In this document: positions 23,699-37,383 of the stretch, in pieces | Numbering within the stretch: position 1 is the first letter of the stretch | Layout of the letters: the number at the start of each line of letters is the position of its first letter | Assembly (NCBI GenBank): GCA_034620365.1 | Contig: JAQGEQ010000372.1 | Coordinates: 95,498-159,497 of the forward strand | Direction: 5' to 3' | From: Pegea sp. RAD2-039 | Taxonomy: Eukaryota > Chordata > Thaliacea > Salpida > Salpidae | Length of the DNA: 64,000 nucleotides | Made by a program: the position numbers and the translations under genes | The notes under the pieces: generated by a model | Told to the model about the DNA's origin: nothing | What the model saw: the letters and a program-made list of their open reading frames with translations, nothing else | The model's database searches: none

Positions 23699-26212
23699 AA
23701 CAATTGTTATTAAATAAAAACCTGCTTCCATTAAAGTAAAAAGTTTAAGAAAAAACAATCAGCTTTTGACGAAATCATATTTATATAAGTTAACTAATTA
23801 GAGAAAACTGTTTCAGTTATTTTACAGATCTTCAACCTTATTCATGAAACTTAATTTAGTTAATCATTATTCTTATTAATTTTAAACTTTCTTTTAGTCT
23901 TCAAAATAAAATAGCTAAATATCTACCAACCCTTAAATAATTCAATTTTGCAAACTAAAAAAAGCTCATTTTAAAATATTCCCTAAATAAATATTTTTTA
24001 GAATATAATTTAGCTTTAATAACGCCACTTATATAACACTGTTTCGTTTATTACAGAGGTTGTATAAATAGAATAGCAACAAAAAATATCTGTCAGTCCA
24101 TCTGTTTTATCTATTAGCAATTCTACGCTACTTTACCGTCAATAGAAAAATATGCTATTCTTGTTATTTTACAGCATAAACAAGCTAAAACCGATTTTGC
24201 ATTGATAAGTAGAAAGAGAATAAAGTAAACATTCAACAGACAGGAAAGCTAAAAAAGTTATTTGTGTGAAAATACAGATGGCAAATAAATCTTTGATCAT
24301 ATCTTTAGTCTGGAAACTTCTAATATTATATTCAGGAAATTATATAGGATTGTAGATAGATGACTATTTGCAATTTAGAATAGTCTTCAGGATGAATTGC
24401 AAAGATTAAAAAAGATTAGAAGAATGAAGAATGGAGCTGGTATTTGTTGGATTTACAGTTTTGTCGAACTATAATTTAGGTGGAATGTGAATACATCAGT
24501 TGATTACAATTAATTTACAGAAATTGATTTCTGTATATACTTATCGGATGATATTTTACAAAGGTAATTTTAGCGGTGAATGCATCAATTATAGAAATGG
24601 TTTTATAGAGATTCACGTCCCATATTATAAGACAGAAGTGTACATATTTATTAAAATATCAACGAACTTTCTATAAAAAAAGAATTTATCAGTACTAATG
24701 AGATTATGCATCAAAAATCTTCAAAAGTATTAAAAGTTTTTAAACGTTAAAATTTTGAAATATTCCTACCAGAATTTTTTTAACTTACAATATATGACGT
24801 CAACTACTATGTCATCTGATACCTTCTAATTTTATCTTTGTTAAAGTTTTACAGAGATCAACAGATGTTGATTTGTTTACATAACTTTAAGATGATCTTT
24901 AACAAAACAACTTTAATAATATTCTTTTGAATTTTTTCTTTGCAGCTGTCAATATGTCTCAAAGTAATTGAATTCAGTTACTAATTCGGGTCTATAATTT
25001 TATTAACAATCAACAAATATAAAGGTGTTTTATAAAATTTACTTTATTTTCATAGAACTTATTGTAAGAATAGCTTGTAAATTAAATATAATCTATTTGT
25101 TATTGCAAACTGTTTTGTTTGACAACTTAGCTTGGTTAATTTTATGATTAAATGAATTAGAAAAAAAAAATATATAAACGTTTGCCTTTCAGTTAATTTA
25201 GGCTAATTGTATCTTATTGAATTTCCGTTTACCAAATCTATAATTTCTTTATTCACTTCAAATCTGTATTTTGCATAATGGTCATCAGTTTTTTATAAAA
25301 TCTCAACGTGAGACATAGCTGTAGCTATTATCACAAAATTTTGGTTGCAAAATCGAAAAAATTATAATAGCCTTATAGAAAACCTTATTAAATTTAAAAC
25401 TAACTTATTTTTGTATTTTCTAATATCATTTGTTTAAGAAGCATACGAAGTTATTTAACTGACGTTTTGTTAATCTAAAAATAGTTTGTTTTTTGTATGA
25501 AGCAAACACTTTTGCTTATCAAAACAATAAAAGGGAAACAGATGAAAAATAGAAATATACCAATGCAACTAAGAAAGTCATTTATACTTACAGTGTAATA
25601 TAAGTACAATAAATTTCATTATTATATTTCTCATTAATATTTGCATTTCACACAATTCAAAACAAATAAGTAAACTGTTTTTATCAGTTAATTATTTAAC
25701 TGAATCAATGATTGAATAATTAATAATTCAAAGATTGATCAAACTTTTTTTTATAGATAATCAAATATTTCTTATTTAAAAGAATAAAATACATTAGGTT
25801 TTGTAAAATTAAAGGATTGTTGTCCAATCAATACTTTCCATAAGTAAGTAACTGTCACTGTAGAATAAACACGTGACTAAGAGAGAAAAAAAAGAGAAAG
25901 GTTCTTTTGAGAGTATAGTTTTGATATATTTATAAGTAAATGCCGGTTTAGTTAGTTTTGTAACATATTTTTTGAGAAAAACTTAGCAATTTTTGTTATT
26001 ATGGTATTTTTATATGCTTGTATAGTTAGTTATTTTCAAATTAAGAAGATTAGCCATTAGTAGATATAGAAGCTTTTTTCTAATATTTTGTTGTTACTTC
26101 TGACTGTAAATCTGAATAGACTTGTAGAGCTTACTTCAAAGAATTATTGAGATATTATAATTATTAAGCTGAAAACTTTAATTTCTAGAAATTGTGTTTT
26201 AAAAATCTGAAA
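23699..26212. other. Spacer of unit 2 with deletion junction at about 24,342
   Basis: Sequence matches unit 1 up to about 3,735, then resumes at about 6,430, so roughly 2.7 kb containing the MSH2-like fragment is missing. The rest matches the CAF1 5' flank, with the E-box at 25,870-25,875. No gene is supported. Confidence 0.7.
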
Positions 26213-27495
26213 ATGAGTTTTAGCATACCTGTCTCGCAACAGCACCATACTGTTGAGGTTTATCAAATGAACTTAAAGCAAGCATTCGCCCAGATAAAGC
26301 TTGCTTTAATGACATATAAAGTCATCTCAATTGTAAGTTTCTAATTATTAATAACTAATTGTAACTTTAAAACTTTTAAACTTAAGGATCTCTACAATTA
26401 TTTTATTTTTAGGACACGGAGTTTCCCGGCGCTATATTCAAAGAACCTAAATTCTTAGCCCCGGAAGAAAAATATCTGTACATTAAGAAAAATGTTGATG
26501 CTGTTAAGTTAATACAATTAGGAATCACTTTAATGAACGAAAAGGGTGAATTGGCAACACCTGTATGTTGTTGGAATTTTAATTTCCGGTTCAACATCAG
26601 GTATGTAGGAAATGATTTACATAAATTTTAATGTAAATGTTGTAGAATCAAAACCATTAAATTTCTTAATGCTTGTACAGACAAGATGCAAGCTGCCAAA
26701 AGTCCATAGAGTTTCTTCAAAAAAATGGCGGAATTAATTTTGCTGTGCTTCCAGCTATTGGAGTAGATATTGAAGACTTTAGAAAATATGCTGTTGAGGC
26801 AAAGCTTTTCTACAATGATTTAAACACATTTATAGTGTTCCATGGGTATGTATATTTCAATTGATTTAATTAATTGGTTATTACTTTAATCCCATAATAT
26901 ATACAAGGAAGCTAAGCTAACAAAATAAATTTGCAAATTTTACCAGGCAATACGACATTTTTTTCCTGTTGAAAGCCATTGCAAGATCACTTCCGGCCAG
27001 TAGAGAAGAGTCACAAATCCTAATTCGTTCTATTTTTGGAAAGATAATTGATTTGAAGTACATGCTTTTACATGATGATAATGTAAGTTTCTCATGTCTG
27101 CAAAATATATCATGATTTTTAACAATTAGTTAAAATTTTAGCGTAAAGGGTATGGATTACAAAGACTAGCTGATGAATTAAATGTCTCTCGGATTGGTAC
27201 TGCACATTCAGCTGGAAGTGATAGCAATTTGGCAGGAAGAACATTTTTTGCTGCACGTGATGTAAGCATACTTGCATAAATATAAGGAATCTATGTAAAT
27301 CAGTTTGATGCTTACTATATAAACTCTTTATATATTGAAATATTTTACCTGAAAAATTAAAACGTAATTTAATTTAGATTTTATTTTTGACAGATGTATC
27401 ATCTCTTTGGAAACGATCAAATACAAGCACACGAGTTGAAGATTGCTGGTTATGATTCATTTTGTTTTACAAATGGCAAACATTGTTATTATTAG
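26213..27495 (+). CDS. CNOT7: CCR4-NOT deadenylase CAF1/CNOT7-like, copy 2 (6 exons)
   Basis: Same six exons and introns as copy 1, beginning [18 protein letters not shown] and ending FTNGKHCYY. Motifs DTEFPG, FHGQYD and AHSAGSD are intact, so all five DEDDh residues are present and activity in CCR4-NOT mRNA deadenylation is expected. Only a handful of conservative changes separate it from copy 1 (for example L to I and I to M in the FGKI-DLKY-LL segment). Its 5' flank, including the E-box and the TTTCTAG acceptor-like site, is conserved. Confidence 0.93.
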
Positions 27496-28937
27496 TTAAA
27501 CAATTTTACTTTTGTATGTAAATAAATTGTTGTGTGATCTTTATTTTATAGCGTTTGATTTAGCATTAAAATACTCTTAAAAGTAAAGTGTTATTACTAC
27601 TATTATTTAAAAATCTTATAGGATTTATTTACTTTGAAAGTTGAAAGTATGTTTACTTTTAATAATTTACAGGAAATTAAAAAAAAATTATTAAACAAGT
27701 GGATTTTAGAGATTTATTATTTAGTGTTTTTAAACAATTGATTCTATATGCAAAATAATGTTATTTTCATAATTTTGAAAGCAGATATCGTTAGAGATTG
27801 CTTTGTTAAATGTCATCTGATAGTCATAAAAGGTAAACCCTCTCTGTATATCTTTAAGACCTAATCCAATTTTCATAATAGTATAACAACTGTTTTAAAT
27901 GAACAGATAACCTTTTAACGAGGAACAATTAAGTAGAAGTTATGAATTTTCCAAAAGATTAATGTCAATTATCTTAATAAATTTTTAATCAATTTAGATA
28001 TATCTCTACTGAAAAGTTCTGTACTATAATTGATAATCAATCAAATTAACTGACAGAACAACGCAATTTTAAAAGCAAATGACAGAGTACACACGACTGA
28101 TGGTGTACATAAGGGCAAATTTGTAACAGCATTTTTTAAATTTGTAACAAAGAAGTAGATTTTAATCTACCGGAGAACCGATGATAACTCAACATTTCAT
28201 TTATACTTAGATACTACTTTAAGTTAAATGTTTGTTTTTATTTTATATTCAATAATAATTGCATTAGGCTCATGTTAAAAGCTATTAATCTAAGTTATAA
28301 AGGGTTTTTTGATGTTAATTACTTAGTCATAGCAATGATTGAAAATTCAATAATATGAGTAATATAGTACCAACATATATTTGATTGCTATTTAAAAAGT
28401 TTTTGATAAAACCTAACTTAGAATTCCTAATAAGTAATAATTAATTGTTATTAACCACTATCGTTTGCATTTGATTTGTCATACTATTTCTGAACTTTGG
28501 TTTACGCGGTTTTTTATAAAACAGAAAAAACTAACAGTTTCTATATTTTATTTTGGAATAACTGAAGCAAACGGGTCCAAATTTTGAGACCAAGGAACTT
28601 AACAAACAACATATTTAACTAAAATAATTGGTCTCAGAAAATGTTTTGTTTAAAGATTTCACTTAATAATGCAAAAACAAACCGAACCTTATAACTTAAA
28701 GTACTGTTTTTAAGTATACAAATTTAGTTTAACCACATCTATACACGAATTAATCTGAAAGTTAAAGCAAAAAAACGTTTACAAGGCTTTATGTTTCTTG
28801 TTAAGTTCTCTAAAAAAATGACAATCTGACAAATATTCAGTATTATTTACAGACGTAGTTTAGAATTTGTTAGAATTAATATCAAGATTCTTTAAAAAAG
28901 TTTATATTCTAGTAATTGTAAATCGATAAAAGATTAA
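27496..28937. other. Spacer downstream of CAF1 copy 2
   Basis: Counterpart of 9,575-11,016, including the 5,217-5,600-like repeat at about 28,370-28,760. No gene is supported. Confidence 0.6.
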
Positions 28938-29985
28938 CTAATTATCATCAACATATTTTGTTAACTCTTTTAACCAATATTTTATCAAAATATCAATATA
29001 ATTTTTCATCATATCTTCTTTTACAAATACTGCTGAATAATCCTTAAATTCTATCAAAGGACGCATCAGCAAATATTCATCTAGTATCCTATCACCTGGT
29101 AAGCCTTCATATTGGTCAACTCCAGTTATGTGAGTTACAAGTATCTGCAAAATTTATGGAACAGACAACTCTTCAATCATGTACAAGTAAACGACTTTCT
29201 AGGGTTTAATATTCTTCACATTTATGCGTATTGTGTCGTGATAAGTGTGAAGTTTCAAGTTATATGGCTTTTGTATGAAAAACATGATTGTTAAACATTC
29301 TACTAGAACCGAAACACAATTTTTTATCTTTCTGGGACAATTTTAGTTTAGAGTAGTTCATCCAACAGTTCTTACTATAATTAGTTTTTATGGCTTGTAT
29401 GTTTGTATCAAATAATTGATTTTTATCTTAGATAAGCTTTGCAAGTTTTTCTGCATCCCTTGATTTTCTATTTATAGTGTTTCTTTCATTGATTTTAACT
29501 TTAACATATTTTTCTCAATTGCATTTAAATTACTTTTGTTTCCTGCAGATTTCAAATCTACATCAGAATATTCAGAATTTTGTAGCTGTTCTTGTCTTCT
29601 TAATCGCTCACAGTGATTGAACTTTTGTTTGAATTTTTTGTGAAAATCTTGCAGAATTTTGCTTTGATCTCCCTCTAAAAAATCCATCAAATCATTTTCA
29701 TCAGTAATTTCATCAATTTTGTCTATGTCAGTATCCTCATTAAGATCAAGTGAAAAATTGCTACTGCTCTCACTACTAGTAGAATAAACTTTGTCAGCTT
29801 TTTCACACATATCATTTGCCTTTCTTTTCTTGATTGTTCTTAAAACAAACAAATTTGACTGAAATTGTGATTTACCATTTTTTGTAGAACTTTTCATTTC
29901 CTCAAAATTAAAATAATCCTTTCTGAAGCACGGACCCATGATCTTAACAAGATCGTCTTGATTCGTAAGCAATTGAAAATCTGGA
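28938..29985 (-). CDS. Unrecognised locus X, copy X1b
   Basis: Near-identical to X1a. The charged block from about 29985 to 29472 (LTNQDDLVKIMGP to KLKSMKETL, stop) and the second block from about 29147 to 28938 (ILVTHITGVDQYEG to YVDDN, stop) are both open. That both blocks stay open in the two X1 copies supports real coding sequence, though the family is unknown and the splice between blocks is unresolved. As in X1a, the stretch upstream of the second block contains TAA. Confidence 0.45.
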
Positions 29986-30454
29986 CTAACATAAAGAAGT
30001 TTTTGGGAATAATTAGAAAATTAAATTTCTAAACAATATAAACCCCTAACAACTTTAGCCTTTCAAAGATAAATTAATGATATCAAATGTACTTAAATCC
30101 TCAATCTCAAAATCAATTCAACTATTTTAACTTAAATTTATACTGGATCAGCTAATTTATTACATAATTTTACCTAAAAGTAAATAGAAGACTAAATATA
30201 ATCTTACAGTAATAGATTGACTTGTCGCTTTATGTTTGTTTCTTGTAATACGTTACTTTTCACACTTTCCACTTCTTCAGGATAACAAAAGTAATTAAGA
30301 GGCTTTCTGTAAGATTTCTGCTTTAGTCAAGACATTTAAATTATGTAGTGTTTTTAACGCCACTGAAGTAGTTAGGGATTGTATGGCTACTAGAAAAATA
30401 GTGTGTTGGTTGCTAAGTTGCACAACTGTTCAAAACTATTTTACCATTTTAGTT

Positions 30455-30475
30455 TTGTTAGCAGAATCGATCAAA
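30455..30475. other. Recombination junction between X1 and X2 flanks
   Basis: Left of this point the sequence follows the X1 flank (GTTAGCAGAATC as at about 12,535). Right of it the sequence follows the X2 flank (GATCAAACTAATC, then ATATATTTGAATCAGAGAAT as at about 20,065-20,115). The TPP2 segment and X2 that separate the two flanks in unit 1 are absent here. Confidence 0.65.
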
Positions 30476-31168
30476 CTAATCTTTGCTCTCACATATATTT
30501 GAATCAGAGAATGATTTTAAATACTGAATATAAGGAGTTTAAAACGGAGTTTCAAATGTTTCTTCAGTTACATATTGCAAAAAGGTTTAAATTTAAAGAA
30601 TGTACCATAAACTGAATATTGATTAAACTCTTAATTAAACATATGTTCAAAAACATTTGACAAAGAAGTTTGGATTATGAATCAATCTTTATGTTAAAGT
30701 CATTCATCTGTGACACTTTACTTAACATGAAACGTGAAACTTCACACAAAACTCATATGTTGTATGCATCACTTAATATTAATCAACTGTACACACTTAA
30801 TGATTTTTAATCTAACTCTTATGAAACTTGATTGTTAGTTAAAATAGCTCTTTGTCAAAAACCTTAGTTATTTTCTTTTTTCTACCTCTAATAATAATTG
30901 CTTGGCTTTACCTTTAGCTACTAATTTGAAAATATTTCAACAACAAACTAACTTGAAGCAAAACTTTTTGAAATTGTAGTTAGCAGCCTGCTGTTTACAA
31001 AAAAAAAAGTAACAATTCGGAAATTTTGTAATCACGTTTTAATATTTACATCAATTTTATAAAATTACACCAAAAAAAAAATCTTAAAATCAAAACTTTA
31101 ATCTTTTGCAAACCGTCAATGAACGATTTCAAGTTTCAATATTTAAGCTTCAAGATTGTAAAAACAAT

Positions 31169-34101
31169 TTATCGATTCCTTCTGGATATCCTCACGCTAG
31201 ATCTTCGACATCGGCGATTTTTCTTCCAACGATAATAAAATTGGACGACTTCTTTAACCGTTTTGTCTTTGAGCTGTATAAGTAAAGTTATAAATATATT
31301 AGATATTTATGTAATCTTAATAACAATCACAAAAAGTAATTTCTTTTTTTTCTAAAAGTATTCAAAATGGATTAAATTGTTTACAGTTGACTCAAAAAAT
31401 AAAAAGGATATAGCTAATGAATTTACTAACATAGTCCTTCTGTATATTCATGAAATTCTTTTTGTGTTTACGGAAACCCCTTACAAACATTTTACGATCA
31501 TTGATGCTCCAATTTTCCATAAAAGGAGTGTTTTTTTGCTTGATAGAATAAGTTTCAAAAGCCTTAAAATACAATCATAGTTTAAGCTTTAGAAAAAAAT
31601 CGGAAGAATTTCAAAATATATTTTTTTAATTGTCAAATTGTAAGACTTTAACATTTATTGGGAATGTAAACCAAATAAAAAACAAGTGAATTGTTAATAT
31701 TTATGTATTTTATCATTTACCTTTTTAACGTTATAGTCATTTTTAGATAAGACTTCAAATGCTTCCTCATAGAAAATTTCTGAATGATTTTTCTTACCAT
31801 CACTTGTTGGATTTTGTTCAGAGCAAGTGGATATAAAATTTATTGCTTAAAAAATAACAGAAAATTAAAATAGTCATTGCTGTTGAACTATTGTTTCAAC
31901 AAACTTAATAAAAACATACTTTAAATTTAAAAATAAGATTTTTAAATTACAGGTTAATACTTTTGAGTTTTAATTTATTAACTATTACAAATGTCCATCT
32001 TTGAAAAAACCTACCATCTTCATCAGATAAACGCTTCGAGTCAAAAGTTAGCTTTGACAACTCAACTTCTTCAAAAGTTCTGTTAATCTCTGGTAAATTG
32101 GTAATCTACAAAAATATTTTAGTAATTGCTCAAATACAGTAAATTATGAATTACTTGATATTGTTCACCAATCCTCTGCTTTACTCTATGTTTATCCCAA
32201 CACTCAATCAATTCAGAAAATTCATTTCTGACTAGTTAAAAAAATTGAGAATTTTTTTTGTTACTTAAATTGCAATAAGAGTACAAGCAAGCTTAATGAT
32301 AAGAAATATAATTTTTCTTTTTACAGTTATAAAAAGATTAGTTAGAAAAGTAAACTAACAAAAAAGTTACGAAAGTATATAATCTTTGTTATTAGAGTTA
32401 GCTAAATAAATAGTACTACCGCAAAATAAATTATACAGTATATTTTATCTAAATAATTGATGGTATCATTATAAAAAAACCAGTAATTGCTGAAAACAAA
32501 ATTTTTAATTAACTATTAATCATGAACTCTATGGATATTTCTTAACCTTACAAAGAAAAGTTACCGGTAAAAAATAACATCAATACTTTTAATTGAAATC
32601 TTAAAGATAACAATTTGGAGTCTCAATATTTACTTGAGACTTTTCTATTTTTAAAACTTACATTTTTCATCAGAGAATGAGCTTGAGTCAACATCTACAT
32701 TTGAATTTTGACAGTCGCCAGCGGTATTTTCTACGTTTGGTGGGCTTTCAACCTGAATAATTTTCATTAGACCTGACCATTTATTGAAAATTTTTTCTTA
32801 CTTGACATTGTTCATCAGTCTGTGATTCGCTTCTAGTTTCATCGCAAAGATCTGGAAAATGGTCTAAATTGTCATTTGATTTTTTCTTAACTAAACAGAC
32901 ATTTTAGATAAAGTTCATGATTCAACGAAAAGCATTGAATTATAAAAAAAATACATTAGTTTTTGAACAAACTAATAAATCTAGTTTTTTAGTTTATAAA
33001 CGAAATGAAGAGATTACAGAATTAAGTATAGTTCTTTAATGTTGAAAACCAATTTAGTTTGCAAGTTAAATAGCAGAATAATTTTGCTGTTTTACCAGTT
33101 TCATAGTTACATAGCTCAATCGAAATTCTTTCAAGAAATGACAAAAACACAAAAAAAATTGATAATGATCAAAACTATTCTGCCAAAAGTAAAATAACAA
33201 ATAAGTAAAAACCAATACACGTATAGATTTTAAACAAAGATGGATTTACCGTTTTGTTGAGTGAAACCGGTTGGAACATTCTTTTTTTGTTGGCTCTCTT
33301 GGATTGTTTTTCGTTTGCATTTGGGTTCGGTAGAACTATTAGATTCTGTTTTATTTTCATTGGAAGCATCAGTTGATAATTGTGTATGAATTGGTTCATC
33401 TAGCTGATTGCTTGATGAAGGATTTTCATTTGAAATTTCTTCCAGATTATTTTCCTTTTAACGTGAAAATGTTATTTAAACTTTCATGATTCTTATAACT
33501 ACTTACCCTTTCATTATTAAGTTCATCATCACCCCACATTTCCCCCATTAAAATCTTGTTTCTAATATGTTGTGGCTTCTAAAGAAATAAAGTAGTTTTA
33601 AGAAATCAACTGTAAAAAAATAACTTACAATCACAGCTATAACATCAGGATTTCGTCCACCTGGCTTTCTATTATCTTGAATGCCTGTCAAATTTGATAT
33701 AAGAAATGACAAAAGAAAAATTATTTAGTAAACTCACCTTTCATATTCATTCCTATGTCAAGACAAGTTTTAAAGCGACAATACTGGCATTTTCCTAAAT
33801 CTCTTAAAGCACAATTCTTGGTATACATACAAATGTAAGTTTTTCTGGATTTAACGGTTCGCCAGAAAAAGCATTTACATGCTTCGCAGCAAATCACTCC
33901 GTAGTGCTTGCCTTTACGGACAACTTTATGTTTCTTGACAACTTTGCGTTTAATGAGATCCTGACAGACCACACATTTTGGTTTTTCATCCTTGTTAGCT
34001 AAAAAAAGTGGTTAATATCTAGGACAAATAATTTTTGTCGAAAACTTACTTTTGTTGACATGTTTTTTCACATAAGATTTGCGGTCAGCAGTAGACTCCA
34101 T
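31169..34101 (-). CDS. Nuclear-receptor zinc finger fused to ELM2-SANT, copy 3 (about 460 aa)
   Basis: Start ATG 34101, zinc-finger exon 33998-33738, stop at 31171-31169; the other exons align one for one with copy 2. Two repeat units sit in finger I, one with R to H (KKHKVV). The C-terminal extension reads QDNRKPGGRNP rather than QDGRKPGGRNP, a change in the minor-groove-contacting region. ELM2 and SANT exons are nearly identical to copy 2. It appears intact. Neighbours are the MSH2-like fragment and CAF1 copy 3, both on the opposite strand. Confidence 0.8.
33919..33954 (-). repeat. Two 18-bp coding repeats inside zinc finger I (copy 3)
   Basis: Two units, 33919-33936 and 33937-33954. The first has a G to A change that converts Arg to His compared with copy 2. 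Confidence 0.85.
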
Positions 34102-36896
34102 AACAATTGTTATTAAATAAAAACCTGTTTCCATTAAAATAAAAAGTTTAAGAAAAAACAATCAGCTTTTGACGAAATCATATTTAGATAAGTTAACTAA
34201 TTAATAAAAACTGTTTCAGATATTTTACAGATCTTAAACCTAATTCATAAAACTTAGTTTAGTTAATCATTATTCTTATTAAGTTCAAACTTTCTTTTAG
34301 TTTACAAAATAAAATAGCTAAATATCTACCAACCCTTAAATAATTTAATCTTGCAAACTAACAAAAGCTCATTTTAAAATATTCCCTAAATAAATATTTT
34401 TCAGAATATAATTTAGATTTCATAACGCCACTTATATAACACTGTTTCGTTTATTACAGAGGTTGTATAAATAGAATAGCAACAAAAAATATCTGTCGGT
34501 CCATCTGTTTTATCTATTAGCAATTCTACGCTACTTTACCTTCAATAGAAAAATATGCTATTTTCGTTATTTCACAGCATAAACAAACAAAAACCGATTT
34601 TGCATTGATAAGTAGAAAGAGAATAAAGTAAATATTCAACAGACAGGAAAGCTAAAAAAGTTATTTGTGTGAAAATACAGATGGCAAATAAATCTTTGAT
34701 CATATCCTTAGTCTGGAAACTTTTAATAATATATTTAGGAAATTAAAAAAAAAAAATTGAAATTATTTTTACCATTTCTTTTTAATAAAAACTACTAAAA
34801 GGTTAAATTTTCTAAATTCTTATTTCATTATTTTTTAGGCTCTAAAATTTGCTAACCGAAAGAAAAAAAGCTTATTAGCTTTGAATATTCATATTTATTT
34901 CGTTTCTAACTATTAATGAAATTGTAAATACTAATAGTTCAACAAAATAGAAGATTTCATTAAAAAAGACGTTAAGTTTGTCATAACTTGTCTTATTATT
35001 GTTAGAAACAAGTTTTGTTTATAGGACAAGCTACAATCAAATCAATTTTTTTAACATAATCAAAAGTTTCCTACAAAACTGAAATTTTGTTTGATTCCAA
35101 CAAAGAAATATAATAACAATTTGTATCTCCACATACAAAATACCTTTTCATGGTATAAGCTAAAAACCTTTGATCTGAAATTAAAAATTAGTAAAAAAAC
35201 CTGAACCAAACCAAAAAACGCTTACAGCTGAGAAATTAAAAAAATATTAACTCCAATCATTAATCAAGCACTAATGATTATTCTATCTAATAAAAGTTGC
35301 TAAACTTTTGAAAAGCAACATAGCAGCTTAGATCTTACTAAGTCTAAGGATAACTTTTACCATATCAAGTATTAGGTAATGTATGTTATGGCAAGCAAAA
35401 ATCAATTTCTTTTATATTTAATTCTGTTTGTTTAAACAAAAATTCAACCTTTGTTATTAACAACAACTTTGTTTTGCTTCGAAAAATTTTGTTTTAAAAT
35501 CAAGTATTAGATAAACAAACAGTTTATTATTGCACTGTTTAATTTCATTGGAAATTTTGCCGGTAGTTTTCATCAAAATAGATTTTACCACAATCACGAC
35601 GTGGTTTTATAATTATAATTGCATGCAAAAATAAAAGAAACTCACTCGGTTCCTCTGTTTTATCTATTATTAATTTTACGGTACTTTAACCTCAATAATA
35701 ATTACCAATATAACAATAATTATTAAAGTAACAATGAAAATTCACAAATCTTGAAAAACAACGGATAAAAAACTGTTCAACTTTATAAGAAATTTTCCAA
35801 AAAATTAAAATGGCTGACTAGGCAAAAACTTAACTACAAACAGCTAAAATATTTCGTGAAAACCCTTTTTACTTACTTGCTATGCGATCATCAATACTTA
35901 TGTCTTGTGAAAAGCTATATTGGATATTCATATTGGATATATTAAAAAAGAGATAATACAAAAAAAGGCTTTTAGAACTGACTCACTATTTTTGAGCGAC
36001 ACCATGAGAGACCAGAGTAAAAAGAGAATCGATAATAGAAACTACATTTGAAGCACGTCACTGATATTTCCTCCTCAAATTTTTGCACATGAAAAAGATA
36101 ATTTTCAGAAATGTACTGAAATCTAATTGATATGTTTTTCTTTCAACATTCTAACTCCACTTCCGATTATTCAGTATAAGCACGTTTCTATGTAGGCCAT
36201 TATACACAACGCTTATGCCACATTTACAGTACCGACATATATTTGATTATTATTTAAAAAGTTTTAGATAAACCCTAAATTAGAAATCCTAATAAGTAAT
36301 AACTAATTGTTATTAACTACTGACGTTTGCATTTGATTTGTCATACTATTGTCGAACCTTGGTTTAAGCAGTTTGTTATAAAACAGAAAAGACTAATAAC
36401 TCCTCGATTCTAAATTGGAATAATGAATATAAACAGGTCCAAATTTTGAGACCACGGAACTTAACAAACAACATATTTAACTAAAATAATTGGCCTTAGA
36501 AAATATTTTGTAGAAAAATTTTACTAAAATAGCAAAAACACATAGTACTTTAAAACTTAAAGTACTCATTTAAAAGTAGCAAATTTTCTTTAACCACTTC
36601 TACACAAAAATTAATTAAAAAACATAGTTTGAAAATTAAAACAAAATACTTTAAACTAACGCTCTTAAATAAATAATTATATATTAAAACAATTTCTTTC
36701 AAATGTAGGTAGCACAATTAAATATGAAAATAATATTTTCTGCCTGAAATATGAAATGATTAAAACTGGAAACTTCAATCATGTGATCCATCAAAACGTA
36801 ACTTTATCGCTAATTGCTTTTGAGTCATTTTAAATAAGTTAACAATTGATGAAATACAATATTCATAAAAATATATGATTCTTTTTCCTCTTATAG
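34102..36896. other. Spacer, unit 3
   Basis: Nearly identical to 3,092-5,885. No gene is supported. Confidence 0.65.
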
Positions 36897-37383
36897 AGGA
36901 GCATACTTCTTTCTCGATTGATCGATCAACCTCTGATTGACATCAATTAGATCAACCAGCGCTGGAATGTTGTTGACGTGTTCGTGACGTCATCATAATT
37001 ACGCCATAATCTGATTAAAAGTTTCTAGAATCGGTTTCCTCTCATCAACAGGTAATTAATCCTTTTTTTTTCATCTCATCTTCTCCTCATGACGTAATTA
37101 TTTTAGATTAGCATTATGTTTCAGGAAAGTTCGTGAGTTTGCAAGATTGCTTCCAGATGTATCAGGTGTGACGTCCTCACATGTGCACGATTATGACGTC
37201 ATCTGTTCTATGCAGGCTGTTCAATTGATGCCTCAAATCTGTGAGTGTTTCGATGAATATGCAAATAAGGTCGATGAAACACTTTGGGATGTCATCTTCG
37301 ACAAATTCCAATCTCCTTTACGACACCTATCGACCTATTTAAAAGAAGTTTGCGAAAATGGTCGAATCAACTCTCGATTTTGA
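36897..37383 (+). pseudogene. MSH2-like fragment, copy 3
   Basis: Same two exons as at 5886-6372, with both ancestral TAG codons and one further stop (TAA where copy 1 reads CAA in the SSQLRHN segment). The second exon remains open (LLPDVSGVTSSHVHDYD to INSRF). The extra stop supports continuing decay after duplication. Confidence 0.7.

Noticed and set aside
30403-30615. Plus-strand 70-codon ORF
   Set aside because: The reading is not preserved in the equivalent places of units 1 and 3 and has no recognisable motif.
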